Assembly (NCBI GenBank): GCA_023394955.1 | Contig: JAEWZY010000070.1 | Span: 1 to 31,822, forward strand | Source: Bacillota bacterium | Lineage (GTDB): Bacteria > Bacillota > UBA4882 > UBA8346 | Reading direction: 5' to 3' | DNA length: 31,822 bases | In this document: positions 1 through 9,013 of the stretch, piece by piece | Numbering within the stretch: the stretch's first letter is position 1 | Layout of the letters: each line of letters begins with the position of its first letter | Translations under genes and position numbers: made by a program | The notes under the pieces: model-generated | Told to the model about the DNA's origin: nothing | The model's database searches: none | The model's input: the letters and a program-made list of their open reading frames with translations, nothing else

Positions 1-3000
1 GGAACCGCATTCGGTAAAATTTCATCCATATATCTCAACGGCCGGTATCTCATGCCTAAAAACCCGCAAGTAGCCATTAATACACCGAGTAGGACGAATA
101 ATAATCCAATTCCCCGTTCCGGTCCGCTTCCTACCAACCAACCTAATCGCTGGGCTAGATCGGGATGATTAACAAACAACGGTTTGAAAATACGGTCGGA
201 TAATAATCCACCGAGATAATAACCTAGGGGAATTGTCGGCAAAGCGAACATTTGATTGATGGAAAAGACCCTAGCCATCAACTCCGCGCGCACCTTGGAT
301 TGGACCAAGGTTTGCCAATGAGAGTTAACCAATACTAATGAAATGCCGTACATAAAGTTCGCCGTCATTACCAAAGCTGCCGACGGTTGGAGCCCCATCG
401 CAATGTAGGAAAATCCGATCAAAATGTTAAAACCGATCATTCCGGCGGCTCTATTCCTGGCGCCACCCCAAATGCTCATCAGAATTCCGCCCGTTAATCC
501 GCCTAACCCGGCGGCTGAAGCGATCATTCCCAAAATCGCGGTCGAACCGAAGGTTAACACCAATGGCGTAATTAAGACGCTGGCCGTGCCCAAAATCAAG
601 TTGGAAATGACAAAAAATAAGACCATCGCTACTATGCTGTGGCGTTTTCTAACATAATCCCATCCGCCCATGATTTGAGTTAAGAACGGCTCTTCGCTCT
701 TACGGAATAATGCATCCGGGAACCTAATCAACAGCAAGATGATAATCGGAAATAGATATGAAAGAAAATCTATTAAGATAATTCCGGATAGATTTAGAAC
801 TAATACCAATACTCCGCCCAATAATGGCGCGAATACTTCCCCGGCCGAACTCGACAACTGGACGATCCCGTTGGCTTGTCCCAGATACCGCTTGGGGACG
901 ATTTGGGCTACCGCCGCCAAATAAGCGGGACGCCGAAAGGCCGTAACGATCGAACGGACCATCAACGCAATATAGATATGCCACGGTTGCAGCATATTTT
1001 GATAAAAGAATGCCGCAATAAACAAAGTTACCATTGCCGAACAAACATTGCTCCATATTAAAATATGGCGCCGATCTTTCTTATCGGCCAACGCTCCGGC
1101 GAATGGCAGCGCCAGAATTCCGGGCAACCTAGAAAAAATCAAGGTTGTCGCAAAATCCAATATCGCGCCGGTTTGTTTATAAACCCAAATTCCCATCGCA
1201 AAATTGGTTAAATTCGACCCCATCATCGAAACAAACTGCCCGGAAACCAAGATGAAAAATGATTTTAAATTCGGCGCCGCCGGCTTTTTAACGGTATCCG
1301 GCTCACCCGCGACCGGCTCGTTCTTTCCGTCAACACCCACCAACGCCTTGGTCTTGTTTTCTTCTTCCTTAAGCGAACGCCATGTTTCTAATTGATCTTG
1401 AATAATTTCCGCCACAGAATTGGCCTGGTGTTTAAAGAAGTAATGGCCTGCATTGGGGATGACTCGCACGTCAACTCGGTCCGAAAAGTACTCCCAATCC
1501 TTATATTGTTCTTCATAAAACTCGGTGGTCCGATCCAACTCGCCGATAATGCAAAGGAGTGGCGCCTTTAATTTCCGGTGATTTTCATCGGCGTATCTCT
1601 CGGTATAATAACGCTCGCTTTCACGCCTGTCGTGACGTAAATTGCGGATGATGAAATCAACTTCTTCTTTGGAAAGATCTTCTTCAAAGCCGCCCCAAGA
1701 TCTTAGTAAATCCATATACGCCCGGTTCGACAGATTTCGATCCCGGGGAAAGAGTTTGTTCCAAAGTTTAGATAATTTACCCGGTAGGTAAGCCGCTGGA
1801 AAAACACCGCCGGCGAAGACTCCGATCAAATTAAAACCTTCTTGCTCTAATCGCCTGGCTATTTCAACAGCTAAAGTAGATCCCAAACAATGGCCGTAGA
1901 CAACGATTGATTTTGCAGAAATTTTTTCCTTAATTTCCGCGATACAATTTTGGGCGACTACTTCCAATGGTTTTAATGCTTCATCCTGCCTGGTGAATTC
2001 GTGCCCCGGGACTTGAACCGCATAAAGGGCGAAATTATCCGGAAGCGCCTGAGCTAGGGGCCGATAGGTGATTGGACTTCCTCCCGCAAAAGGAACTCCA
2101 ATCACCGCTATTTCTTCCGTTTCCTCTTTTTCATCTGAAATCCGAATCAACACATCGTCACAGATTACTCTTTCCGTAGCAACTATCTCAGCTAACTCCT
2201 TAATGGTTTGATACTTAAATAAATCCATCACGCTCAGCGTCGGATCAATACTTCTAACCACTCGTAAGGCCTTGAAGGAATCGCCGCCTAAGCTGAAGAA
2301 GTTGTCATTAATTCCTACTTTTTTGAGGTTCAAGGCTTCCGCCCAGATATTGGCGATTCGTTCTTCAATTTCGTTGCGAGGAGCTTCATATTCGTTTTCG
2401 GGTATACCCTCAAACAGATTAGGAGAAGGTAAGGCTTTCCGGTCGACCTTGCCGTTTATGGTAATCGGGATCTTATCCACCTGGATAAATACGGCCGGAA
2501 CCATAATGCTGGGCAATTGATCTTTCATATAGTTTCTCAGTTCCGATAAGGCGATTGGTTGTGAGTCTTCGGGAATAAAATAGGCTACAATTTTTTTATC
2601 ACCATTGTCATCAGTAAAAATATCGGCAAAAGCGTCTCTGATGGCCGGATATTCCTTTAAGGTGGAGTAAACCTCTCCCAATTCAATCCGGTATCCTCTT
2701 ATTTTAATCTGATCATCAGCTCTGCCTAAAAACTCGATATCTCCATTTTCCAAGAAACGCGCCATATCTCCGGAACGGTAAAGGCGAGCGCCGCTTTCCG
2801 GGCCGCTTTTTTCCACGAAAGGATTGATGATAAACTTTTCCTCGGTCAATTTTGGACGGTCCAAATACCCTCTAGCGATACCCGGGCCTCCAATACAAAG
2901 CTCACCCGGAACACCGATGGGTACCGGCTGCAAGTTACCGTCCAACAGATAAATAGATACATTAGCAATGGGCCTACCCAAAGGTAAAGTGGTAGTGTGT

Positions 3001-5474
3001 TGCGCCGGCCGCTTTTCGGGTACGGTATACATCAACGCCGAAACTGTAACCTCCGTGGGTCCGCAATGAATCTGAATCTCGGTTTCCGGCTTGACCGAAC
3101 GAATCTCCTCGATCATATCCCAATAACTGGCCTCACCAGCGAAGATCAACATTCGCTCGGGTATTAAATCGTAAAGATTAGCCTGTTGTTCAAGTAAGGC
3201 TTTGAAATGGCTAGGAACCATTTTAATTACATCGATCTGATTATCCCGCACATATCTGCCATACTCCAGCGGGTCAACGGACTGGTCATAGGTTAAAACA
3301 TGCAATTCGCCGCCGGTGCTCCAGGCGGCCCAGATAGTGATGGTGGCCATATCCGAGGAAAACGTAGAGACAATCCCGTATTTTAATCCCGGTTCCAAAT
3401 TCAATTTTTTCATGGCGCCGAAATAATAATTCATATAATTACGATGTTCCGTCAAAACACCTTTAGGCTTGCCTGTCGAACCTGAAGTGTACATGATATA
3501 GGCCAGAGCGTTCGGTTCGATCCGAACCGATAAATTTTCCTCACTGAAGTCCGCGACTCGTGACCAATCGTTATCCAACGAAAACGCATCGATATTCTTC
3601 AGTTGATTCAGTTTTTCTTTCAGATGTTCTTGGGTTATTACAATCTGAATCGAGGCGTCGTCGAGAATATACTTAATACGGTCCACCGGATAAACAGGGT
3701 CAATCGGAACATAAGCGCCTCCCGCTTTTAAAACGCCAAGCAAGCCCACGATCATGTCCAGCGAACGCTCGATAAAAAGCCCTATTCTTTTCTCGGAACC
3801 GATGCCGAGGGATCTTAAATAACCCGCCAGTTGATTCGCTTTCCGGTTGAGTTCTTGATAGGTGTAACTCTCCCCCTCGCTTGATACCGCCACCGCATGA
3901 GGAGTTTTAAGAACCTGAGCTTCGAATAGTTTATGGATATATGATAGCTGTGGATGAGTTTTATATTCGGAATGGTTCCATTCATTAAGAATCATCTGTT
4001 GTTCCGAAGGGGACAAGATCGACATCTCATTAATATTCATTTCTAAATGGCTTACCGTTTCGGAGAGGGTTTGCAGGTAATTTTGGGCGAAACGTTCAAT
4101 GGTTTTAGGCAAAAAAAGATCGGTATTGTAAGTTAAAAAACAAACCAGCTTCCCTTCAATATGTTTTACCGCGAGATTCAAATCAAACTTGGTGGTGTTA
4201 TTTTTTCCCGAGAATGGACTGATCTCTAATCCTTCAAGCTTGAAGGTGGATTTTTCAATGCTTTGATAGTTGAACATCACCTGGAAGACCGGGGAATAGC
4301 TTATATTCCGTTGGACTTGCAATTCCTCAAGCAGTTTTTCAAAAGGCACGTCTTGATTAACGACAGCGCCGATCACCGTCTGCCTAATCCTTTGAACCAA
4401 CTCCCTAATGCTGGGATTGTTTGAAAGGTCGATTCGGAGCGCTAGCGTATTAATGAACAAACCTATTAAATCTTCCGTTTCACGGCGAGTACGCCCGGCC
4501 ACCGGCGAACCGATTACAATGTCGTCCATTCCGGTATAACGGTAAAGCATAATAGCAAACGCAGTCAAAGAAAGAACAAAAGGAGTAACCGATTCTTCAC
4601 TTGAAACTTTCTGGATTTGCTCAACAAGCGAATCAGGAATACTAAATTTATAGACATCTCCATTATAGTTTTGAACCTCGGGCCGTGGAAAATCGGTCAT
4701 TAAATTGAGACACGGCGGCGCTCCCTTTAAGATATCACTCCAATATCCGATTTGTTTTTCTACGATTTCTCCTTCCAATATCTTTCTCTGCCAAGCGGAG
4801 TAATCCAGATATTGAACTGGTAATTCCTTAATAGCCGGTTTTACACCATTTACGAAAGCGTTATAAAGAGTCTCGATTTCCTTTTTGACCAACCGTAACG
4901 ACCACATATCCGATACGATATGATGAATGACGATTATTAAATAGTATTCATTTGAAGGCGCCTTTAATAAAGTCACCCGTAGCGGCAAATCATTGGCCAA
5001 GTCAAATGGTTTATGTATCTCGGCGATGATAAAATCTTCAACCGCTTTCAGTTTCTGCTTTTTGGTAAAAACCCTAATTGTCTTGGACCTAATATTGAGA
5101 ACTGGTTGGGGATGTCGCTGACAATACACTTCATCATCAATATTTTGGTAGATCATTTGCAGTATTTCATGTCTTTTTAAAATCTCATTAAAGGTCTGTT
5201 GTAATGCGGCTATGTTTAACTTGCCAACCAGTTTGGAGACAAGATTGGTATTATTGGCAGCCTTATTGGAATGCCATTGATCCAGAAACCAAAAACGTTT
5301 TTGGCTGTATGACACGATGAACCGGTCTTGATTGACGCGCTCAAGGGGTATAATCTTCATACCACCGGCCTCTTCATGGGGATGCTGTTTTTTCATGCGC
5401 AAAGCCAGTAAAGTTTTTTGTTTAGCGGAAAGACCGCTCATTTTTCTGGAGATGTTTTCTAATTCATTATTCAT
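1..5474 (-). CDS. Single-module NRPS with fused MFS exporter (C-A-T-TE-MFS), 3' end outside window
   Basis: Reads as one open frame of 1824 codons from ATG at 5474 to the left edge; I checked the frame at the start, carrier, thioesterase, TE-MFS junction and edge. Condensation domain: HHIVSDMW at residues 184-191. Adenylation domain, roughly 500-1000: YTSGSTGKPKG near 660, GRADDQIKIRGYRIELGE near 920 and NGKVDRK near its end. Carrier: GGDSFKAL, with the phosphopantetheine Ser at 1066. Thioesterase: GHCLGS with Cys1196, GELD with Asp1314 and AGHY with His1344, so the nucleophile is Cys rather than Ser. After a charged linker, an MFS_3/EntS-like transporter begins near 1404; GALADKKDRR is its loop 2-3 motif. 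MFS length suggests only a few residues are missing. AAGAGGT lies 7 bases before the ATG, which overlaps the glycosyltransferase stop by 8 bases. Inferred role: couple an acyl starter to one amino acid, release it and export it. Confidence 0.93.
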   Translation of the reverse strand, partial: MNNELENISRKMSGLSAKQKTLLALRMKKQHPHEEAGGMKIIPLERVNQDRFIVSYSQKRFWFLDQWHSNKAANNTNLVSKLVGKLNIAALQQTFNEILKRHEILQMIYQNIDDEVYCQRHPQPVLNIRSKTIRVFTKKQKLKAVEDFIIAEIHKPFDLANDLPLRVTLLKAPSNEYYLIIVIHHIVSDMWSLRLVKKEIETLYNAFVNGVKPAIKELPVQYLDYSAWQRKILEGEIVEKQIGYWSDILKGAPPCLNLMTDFPRPEVQNYNGDVYKFSIPDSLVEQIQKVSSEESVTPFVLSLTAFAIMLYRYTGMDDIVIGSPVAGRTRRETEDLIGLFINTLALRIDLSNNPSIRELVQRIRQTVIGAVVNQDVPFEKLLEELQVQRNISYSPVFQVMFNYQSIEKSTFKLEGLEISPFSGKNNTTKFDLNLAVKHIEGKLVCFLTYNTDLFLPKTIERFAQNYLQTLSETVSHLEMNINEMSILSPSEQQMILNEWNHSEYKTHPQLSYIHKLFEAQVLKTPHAVAVSSEGESYTYQELNRKANQLAGYLRSLGIGSEKRIGLFIERSLDMIVGLLGVLKAGGAYVPIDPVYPVDRIKYILDDASIQIVITQEHLKEKLNQLKNIDAFSLDNDWSRVADFSEENLSVRIEPNALAYIMYTSGSTGKPKGVLTEHRNYMNYYFGAMKKLNLEPGLKYGIVSTFSSDMATITIWAAWSTGGELHVLTYDQSVDPLEYGRYVRDNQIDVIKMVPSHFKALLEQQANLYDLIPERMLIFAGEASYWDMIEEIRSVKPETEIQIHCGPTEVTVSALMYTVPEKRPAQHTTTLPLGRPIANVSIYLLDGNLQPVPIGVPGELCIGGPGIARGYLDRPKLTEEKFIINPFVEKSGPESGARLYRSGDMARFLENGDIEFLGRADDQIKIRGYRIELGEVYSTLKEYPAIRDAFADIFTDDNGDKKIVAYFIPEDSQPIALSELRNYMKDQLPSIMVPAVFIQVDKIPITINGKVDRKALPSPNLFEGIPENEYEAPRNEIEERIANIWAEALNLKKVGINDNFFSLGGDSFKALRVVRSIDPTLSVMDLFKYQTIKELAEIVATERVICDDVLIRISDEKEETEEIAVIGVPFAGGSPITYRPLAQALPDNFALYAVQVPGHEFTRQDEALKPLEVVAQNCIAEIKEKISAKSIVVYGHCLGSTLAVEIARRLEQEGFNLIGVFAGGVFPAAYLPGKLSKLWNKLFPRDRNLSNRAYMDLLRSWGGFEEDLSKEEVDFIIRNLRHDRRESERYYTERYADENHRKLKAPLLCIIGELDRTTEFYEEQYKDWEYFSDRVDVRVIPNAGHYFFKHQANSVAEIIQDQLETWRSLKEEENKTKALVGVDGKNEPVAGEPDTVKKPAAPNLKSFFILVSGQFVSMMGSNLTNFAMGIWVYKQTGAILDFATTLIFSRLPGILALPFAGALADKKDRRHILIWSNVCSAMVTLFIAAFFYQNMLQPWHIYIALMVRSIVTAFRRPAYLAAVAQIVPKRYLGQANGIVQLSSSAGEVFAPLLGGVLVLVLNLSGIILIDFLSYLFPIIILLLIRFPDALFRKSEEPFLTQIMGGWDYVRKRHSIVAMVLFFVISNLILGTASVLITPLVLTFGSTAILGMIASAAGLGGLTGGILMSIWGGARNRAAGMIGFNILIGFSYIAMGLQPSAALVMTANFMYGISLVLVNSHWQTLVQSKVRAELMARVFSINQMFALPTIPLGYYLGGLLSDRIFKPLFVNHPDLAQRLGWLVGSGPERGIGLLFVLLGVLMATCGFLGMRYRPLRYMDEILPNAV

Positions 5475-6792
5475 TAGGATACCTCTTATTATTCTTTTGG
5501 TTCAATTTTAAAACCAATAGCCTTTTTTGAGCTGGAGTCAATTGTGATTTGATCTTTTCAAATTCATTTCCTTGAGGGAGGTTATCACCTGATAGTTCCA
5601 ACTGATCAGTTTTATTAGTCAAGTTTAATAAATACTCTTCCACCCGCTCACAACCGCCTCTGTTTTCGAGATAATTCAAAGCGGCTTCCCGGGATCTTGC
5701 CGCGATATCCAGATAATGCTCCCGTTCATTCAGCAAACGTCCTAACGCCTCCCGCCAAGGCGTAATATCCTGTTTTGGAATTTCCGACACCGGTAAACTT
5801 CGCTCATCACAGGTAAGCTTATATCCTTGAATCGGGTTTACCGGTACAACATATTCAACCCCCAACTTTGCTTCGGGATTTCCACCTACGTTGCTTGCCA
5901 AAACCGGAATTCCCCGCAACATCGCTTCCACGATCGTTCTAGACTTAGCCTCGGCCCACAAAGATGGAACAAGCATGATTCGGGTTTTACTGAAAATCTC
6001 ATTAATATCGTCCACCGGTTCAATAAGTGTCACGTTATTATAGGCCTTTAACGCATTTATGTCCTCTGTAGTAGTGCCCCAAGTGGGGACAGCGGCAAAT
6101 TGGATTTCCGGGAAGGCATCCGCTAAAGCTAAAAAAATGGCTATTCCCTTATAGGCGCATGGATTAATCATGGTGACATAACCGGTATCAAAATTTTCAT
6201 ATTTCGGATACGGACCGTCGCCAAACAATGAAATGGGAAGCACATCCGCTTTGAGGTTTGCCCATTTCCAGATATAATCTTTCAAGTAATCTCCGACCGC
6301 AATTATTGCCGCCGCTTTACGCAGTAATTCCGTTTTGGAAGGCGCCTCCAAAAAACAATCCGGCCCAAAAGGCAACCAGATTGTGGTTCGAGCCAAGTAA
6401 ACCACACGGGAAGGAACATTCTTTAAGGCCGCTTCCAACAACACATGCCCCGCGTCCTCAGTGGATATTAAGACCCAAGTAGGTTCAAACTCTTTAATCT
6501 GCCGGATAAGATACTCTTTCAACTTAGCGGTGTCCATTACGGCGCGTACCTTTACGGCATGAACGTTTACCCCGTGATAGTTAAAGATCGCCGTTTCGGA
6601 ATTTACCGTCTTTAACTCGATCTCCCTAAGCTGATCTGAATTTAGTTCCAACTCATTATCCGGCAACATTGTGACAACCACCCTGCAATCATGGCCTTTG
6701 CCGCTTAATGCTTCTAGAAGAGTCCGGTTTGATTTATTGGCCCCTCCCAAAGCTGGATAATATGACGCATTCTGGGCTAATAGTATCTTCAT
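5467..6792 (-). CDS. GT4-family glycosyltransferase of the NRPS cluster
   Basis: The start is placed at ATG 6792 (MKILLAQNASYYPALGG), 10 bases after the stop of the FkbH gene and preceded by GTGAGG. A longer frame to 6858 would overlap the FkbH carrier tail and adds only a basic, non-family N-terminus. The 441-residue protein has a GT-B fold pattern: an N-terminal glycine-rich loop (PALGGANKSNRTLLEAL) and the C-terminal donor-site motif EAKSRTIVEAMLRGIPVLAS followed by NVGG, with the two glutamates of the GT4 E-x7-E signature. No signal peptide or membrane segment is seen, so it acts in the cytoplasm. The last 30 or so residues (including LTPAQKRLLVLKL) lie beyond the usual GT4 domain and resemble the first residues of the NRPS. 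It overlaps the NRPS start, so the two are probably translationally coupled. The sugar donor and acceptor are unknown; a glyceryl or peptide hydroxyl is an inference from context. Confidence 0.88.
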   Translation of the reverse strand: MKILLAQNASYYPALGGANKSNRTLLEALSGKGHDCRVVVTMLPDNELELNSDQLREIELKTVNSETAIFNYHGVNVHAVKVRAVMDTAKLKEYLIRQIKEFEPTWVLISTEDAGHVLLEAALKNVPSRVVYLARTTIWLPFGPDCFLEAPSKTELLRKAAAIIAVGDYLKDYIWKWANLKADVLPISLFGDGPYPKYENFDTGYVTMINPCAYKGIAIFLALADAFPEIQFAAVPTWGTTTEDINALKAYNNVTLIEPVDDINEIFSKTRIMLVPSLWAEAKSRTIVEAMLRGIPVLASNVGGNPEAKLGVEYVVPVNPIQGYKLTCDERSLPVSEIPKQDITPWREALGRLLNEREHYLDIAARSREAALNYLENRGGCERVEEYLLNLTNKTDQLELSGDNLPQGNEFEKIKSQLTPAQKRLLVLKLNQKNNKRYPNE

Positions 6793-6802
6793 CCGCTGTG
6801 CC

Positions 6803-8965
6803 TCACCGGTTTTCCGCTCTAAGCAATTCTTCAATTTCTTCGTCGGATAGATTTTCAATTGCTTTTAGTTCTTCAGCTATTAAATCCTCATCAAGACCGC
6901 TAAGCAAACTTTCCTCAACCGCCACCGCTAACCCGGCGACTGTGAGAGCTCCTTCAAATAATACTGTCATTGATATATCAACTTCAAATTCTTCTCTGAT
7001 CCGGGAGAGAATTTGAATGGCCTTAATCGACTCTCCGCCAAGATCAAAGAAGATATCTTCGACTCCAATTTGTTCAAGGTCTAATACTTCTTCCCACATT
7101 TTTACTATTTTTGCTTCAATCTCGTTGCTTGGACCTATATATTCAGCTCTGTTACTAACGGTATCTTGTCTGTGACTATTAATTTTGGTATGTATTTTAA
7201 CAGGTGTATTAAAATTTTTAACAATATCTTCAAAAACATCTACCACTGACCAATCAAAACTATTGCCGGTTTCCATCACAGCTGCGCTGGATTGCTGAGC
7301 ATTACTGTTCTCCTCTTGAAGATAATCCTCAAAAGCAAGCTTTCTTAAAAATTCGACCGGGAAATAATATGATTGATGAGTTGGATAATTTCGAAGATAT
7401 TCAGCGCCAATTTGGCTTAAAAACTGTTGCGCCGGAATATTTTTGAAGTTAGGTGTCAAAACAACCTCAACCTGCGAGAGCCCTTTAGTCTCCGCTAGTT
7501 CGCCTAGTTGCGCCAACATTTGATATTCCAATCCCTTACCCAACGCCCGACAGCTAAGAAGAAAAGAGTCGATTTTTAATTGGGATTCTTCTTCGTAACC
7601 GATCATTAAACCCACTAAGCCATAATCTCCAAAACGGTCGCTTGCCTTCACGGTATGCAAAGTTACTTTAGGTTCTTTGCTTAACTTTTGCAAATCAGTT
7701 TCGGTACGCCGGATTGTGGTGAAATTAAACTGATTTACCCTCTGGGTCAGCTGGGCGGCTCTGGCGATCTCATCGTTTTTCATTTCCGAGATAACTACTT
7801 TAAGCTCCAACCCATTCAAAAAATCTTGGTAAGACATGGTTTTTTCTTCAAAAGCGTTCCGTTGGATATTTTGTTTATATAGTTCGGTGCGTTTTTGATC
7901 TACCGCTGTGGTTTTTATACGGTCAAAAGCCCAGTTGCTCTTGAAAAAAAGCGGAATCTCTTCATCGTTTTCCGGTAGGCATAAGGTGAGAACTTGAGGA
8001 CAATGTGTCTTCACCTCCATGCATTCCATAGGGTTATCGTCGATAAATATGAAACTGTCCAGCCCGAGTTGTAACTCTTCCGCCAGGGATTTTAGGTTTA
8101 CCGATTTATCTTCCCAATTGATCCGGTGAGCGACAATATGCTCCTTCTTGATCAACATCTCTTGTGAATCCTTTAAAACATCCAACACATCTTTTTCATT
8201 GTTCTTACTGCAAAGGCATAAAAGCATTCCCGCTTCGGATTGTTTTAACACAAACTCTTGTAATTGGCGGCGGGATGAATCGACCTTGATACCGTCAACG
8301 CCATCTTCACTACAAACGCCTTTCCATAAAGTCTGATCACAATCCAGGGCGATTACTTTATACGGTAACCCTTTGATAGATACAATTTTTCTGGCTATTA
8401 CCGCGCCTAGACAATCGTAAAAAATCTGCCGGTACGGTATCAACCCCATTTTATCCGAAAGGTGATCGTAATAGTTTTCAACCGGATATAAATCGAAGAT
8501 TTCCGAGGAAGTGATTGAATGGATTCCATTAAGCCCTTGAAGCCTTTCGGATAACATCTGTTCAATCTCTTGATAATTGATCTCCGATTCGACATTTAAC
8601 GCCGGCGGACAAATCACCACAATATAAGTAGCTGAATTGTACTCCAAAACAGTTTTTAAAGCCTCCAGAAAATCTTCAATGTTTTTTTTGATTTTAACCT
8701 GGGCCAAAGAATCCATATTGAAATCAGTTTCAAAACCGTCTTCAACTTTAAGCCAGTCGTCAAACCTGATTAAAATGGTATTTATTCCATTGTTGTTCCG
8801 AACGGGACTGACAGGATCCAATAACTGTTTAAAAATCTGGTTTTCAAATTTTAAAGAGATATCAAAACCAAATTTACTCATCCAAAATTCTAATGAATTT
8901 TTGATTGGCTCAGCGGTAAAAGTCGCGGTAATAATATGATCAATCTTTTGAATACAACTAGCCAT
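6803..8965 (-). CDS. FkbH-type glyceryl-loading HAD protein with C-terminal carrier domain
   Basis: The 720-residue protein has an FkbH N-terminal domain (about 1-200), then a HAD phosphatase-like domain with LDCDQTLWKGV (Asp208 and Asp210 of the DxDxT motif), a GNAT-like C-terminal FkbH domain (about 430-550, with RVNQFNFTTIR and SCRALGKGLE), and a fused carrier domain with GGESIKA, Ser646. A charged tail with LSDEEIEELLR ends it. FkbH-family enzymes take 1,3-bisphosphoglycerate, dephosphorylate it and load D-glyceryl onto a carrier thiol, as in tetronate and methoxymalonyl pathways. Here the carrier is built in and no adenylation domain is present, so it probably presents glyceryl-S-carrier to the condensation domain encoded two genes downstream. 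Start ATG at 8965 follows a GGGGG run; another ATG lies just upstream but out of frame. Other carboxylates such as lactyl cannot be excluded. Confidence 0.93.
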   Translation of the reverse strand: MASCIQKIDHIITATFTAEPIKNSLEFWMSKFGFDISLKFENQIFKQLLDPVSPVRNNNGINTILIRFDDWLKVEDGFETDFNMDSLAQVKIKKNIEDFLEALKTVLEYNSATYIVVICPPALNVESEINYQEIEQMLSERLQGLNGIHSITSSEIFDLYPVENYYDHLSDKMGLIPYRQIFYDCLGAVIARKIVSIKGLPYKVIALDCDQTLWKGVCSEDGVDGIKVDSSRRQLQEFVLKQSEAGMLLCLCSKNNEKDVLDVLKDSQEMLIKKEHIVAHRINWEDKSVNLKSLAEELQLGLDSFIFIDDNPMECMEVKTHCPQVLTLCLPENDEEIPLFFKSNWAFDRIKTTAVDQKRTELYKQNIQRNAFEEKTMSYQDFLNGLELKVVISEMKNDEIARAAQLTQRVNQFNFTTIRRTETDLQKLSKEPKVTLHTVKASDRFGDYGLVGLMIGYEEESQLKIDSFLLSCRALGKGLEYQMLAQLGELAETKGLSQVEVVLTPNFKNIPAQQFLSQIGAEYLRNYPTHQSYYFPVEFLRKLAFEDYLQEENSNAQQSSAAVMETGNSFDWSVVDVFEDIVKNFNTPVKIHTKINSHRQDTVSNRAEYIGPSNEIEAKIVKMWEEVLDLEQIGVEDIFFDLGGESIKAIQILSRIREEFEVDISMTVLFEGALTVAGLAVAVEESLLSGLDEDLIAEELKAIENLSDEEIEELLRAENR

Positions 8966-9013
8966 TCATAAACCCCCATTTCTTAGTTTTATATTTGTTC
9001 ACGGAATTTCCGG

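Noticed and set aside
724..1056. 110-residue minus-strand frame inside the MFS region
   Set aside because: It is in another frame of the same strand as the MFS domain, which has clear family text there.
424..2520. Plus-strand open frames across 424-2520
   Set aside because: They lie opposite the NRPS-MFS protein, have no ribosome sites and encode low-complexity, proline- or basic-rich text typical of antisense frames.
6793..6858. Longer start for the glycosyltransferase at 6858
   Set aside because: It would overlap the FkbH carrier tail by 56 bases and lacks a ribosome site; ATG 6792 begins the GT4 fold.
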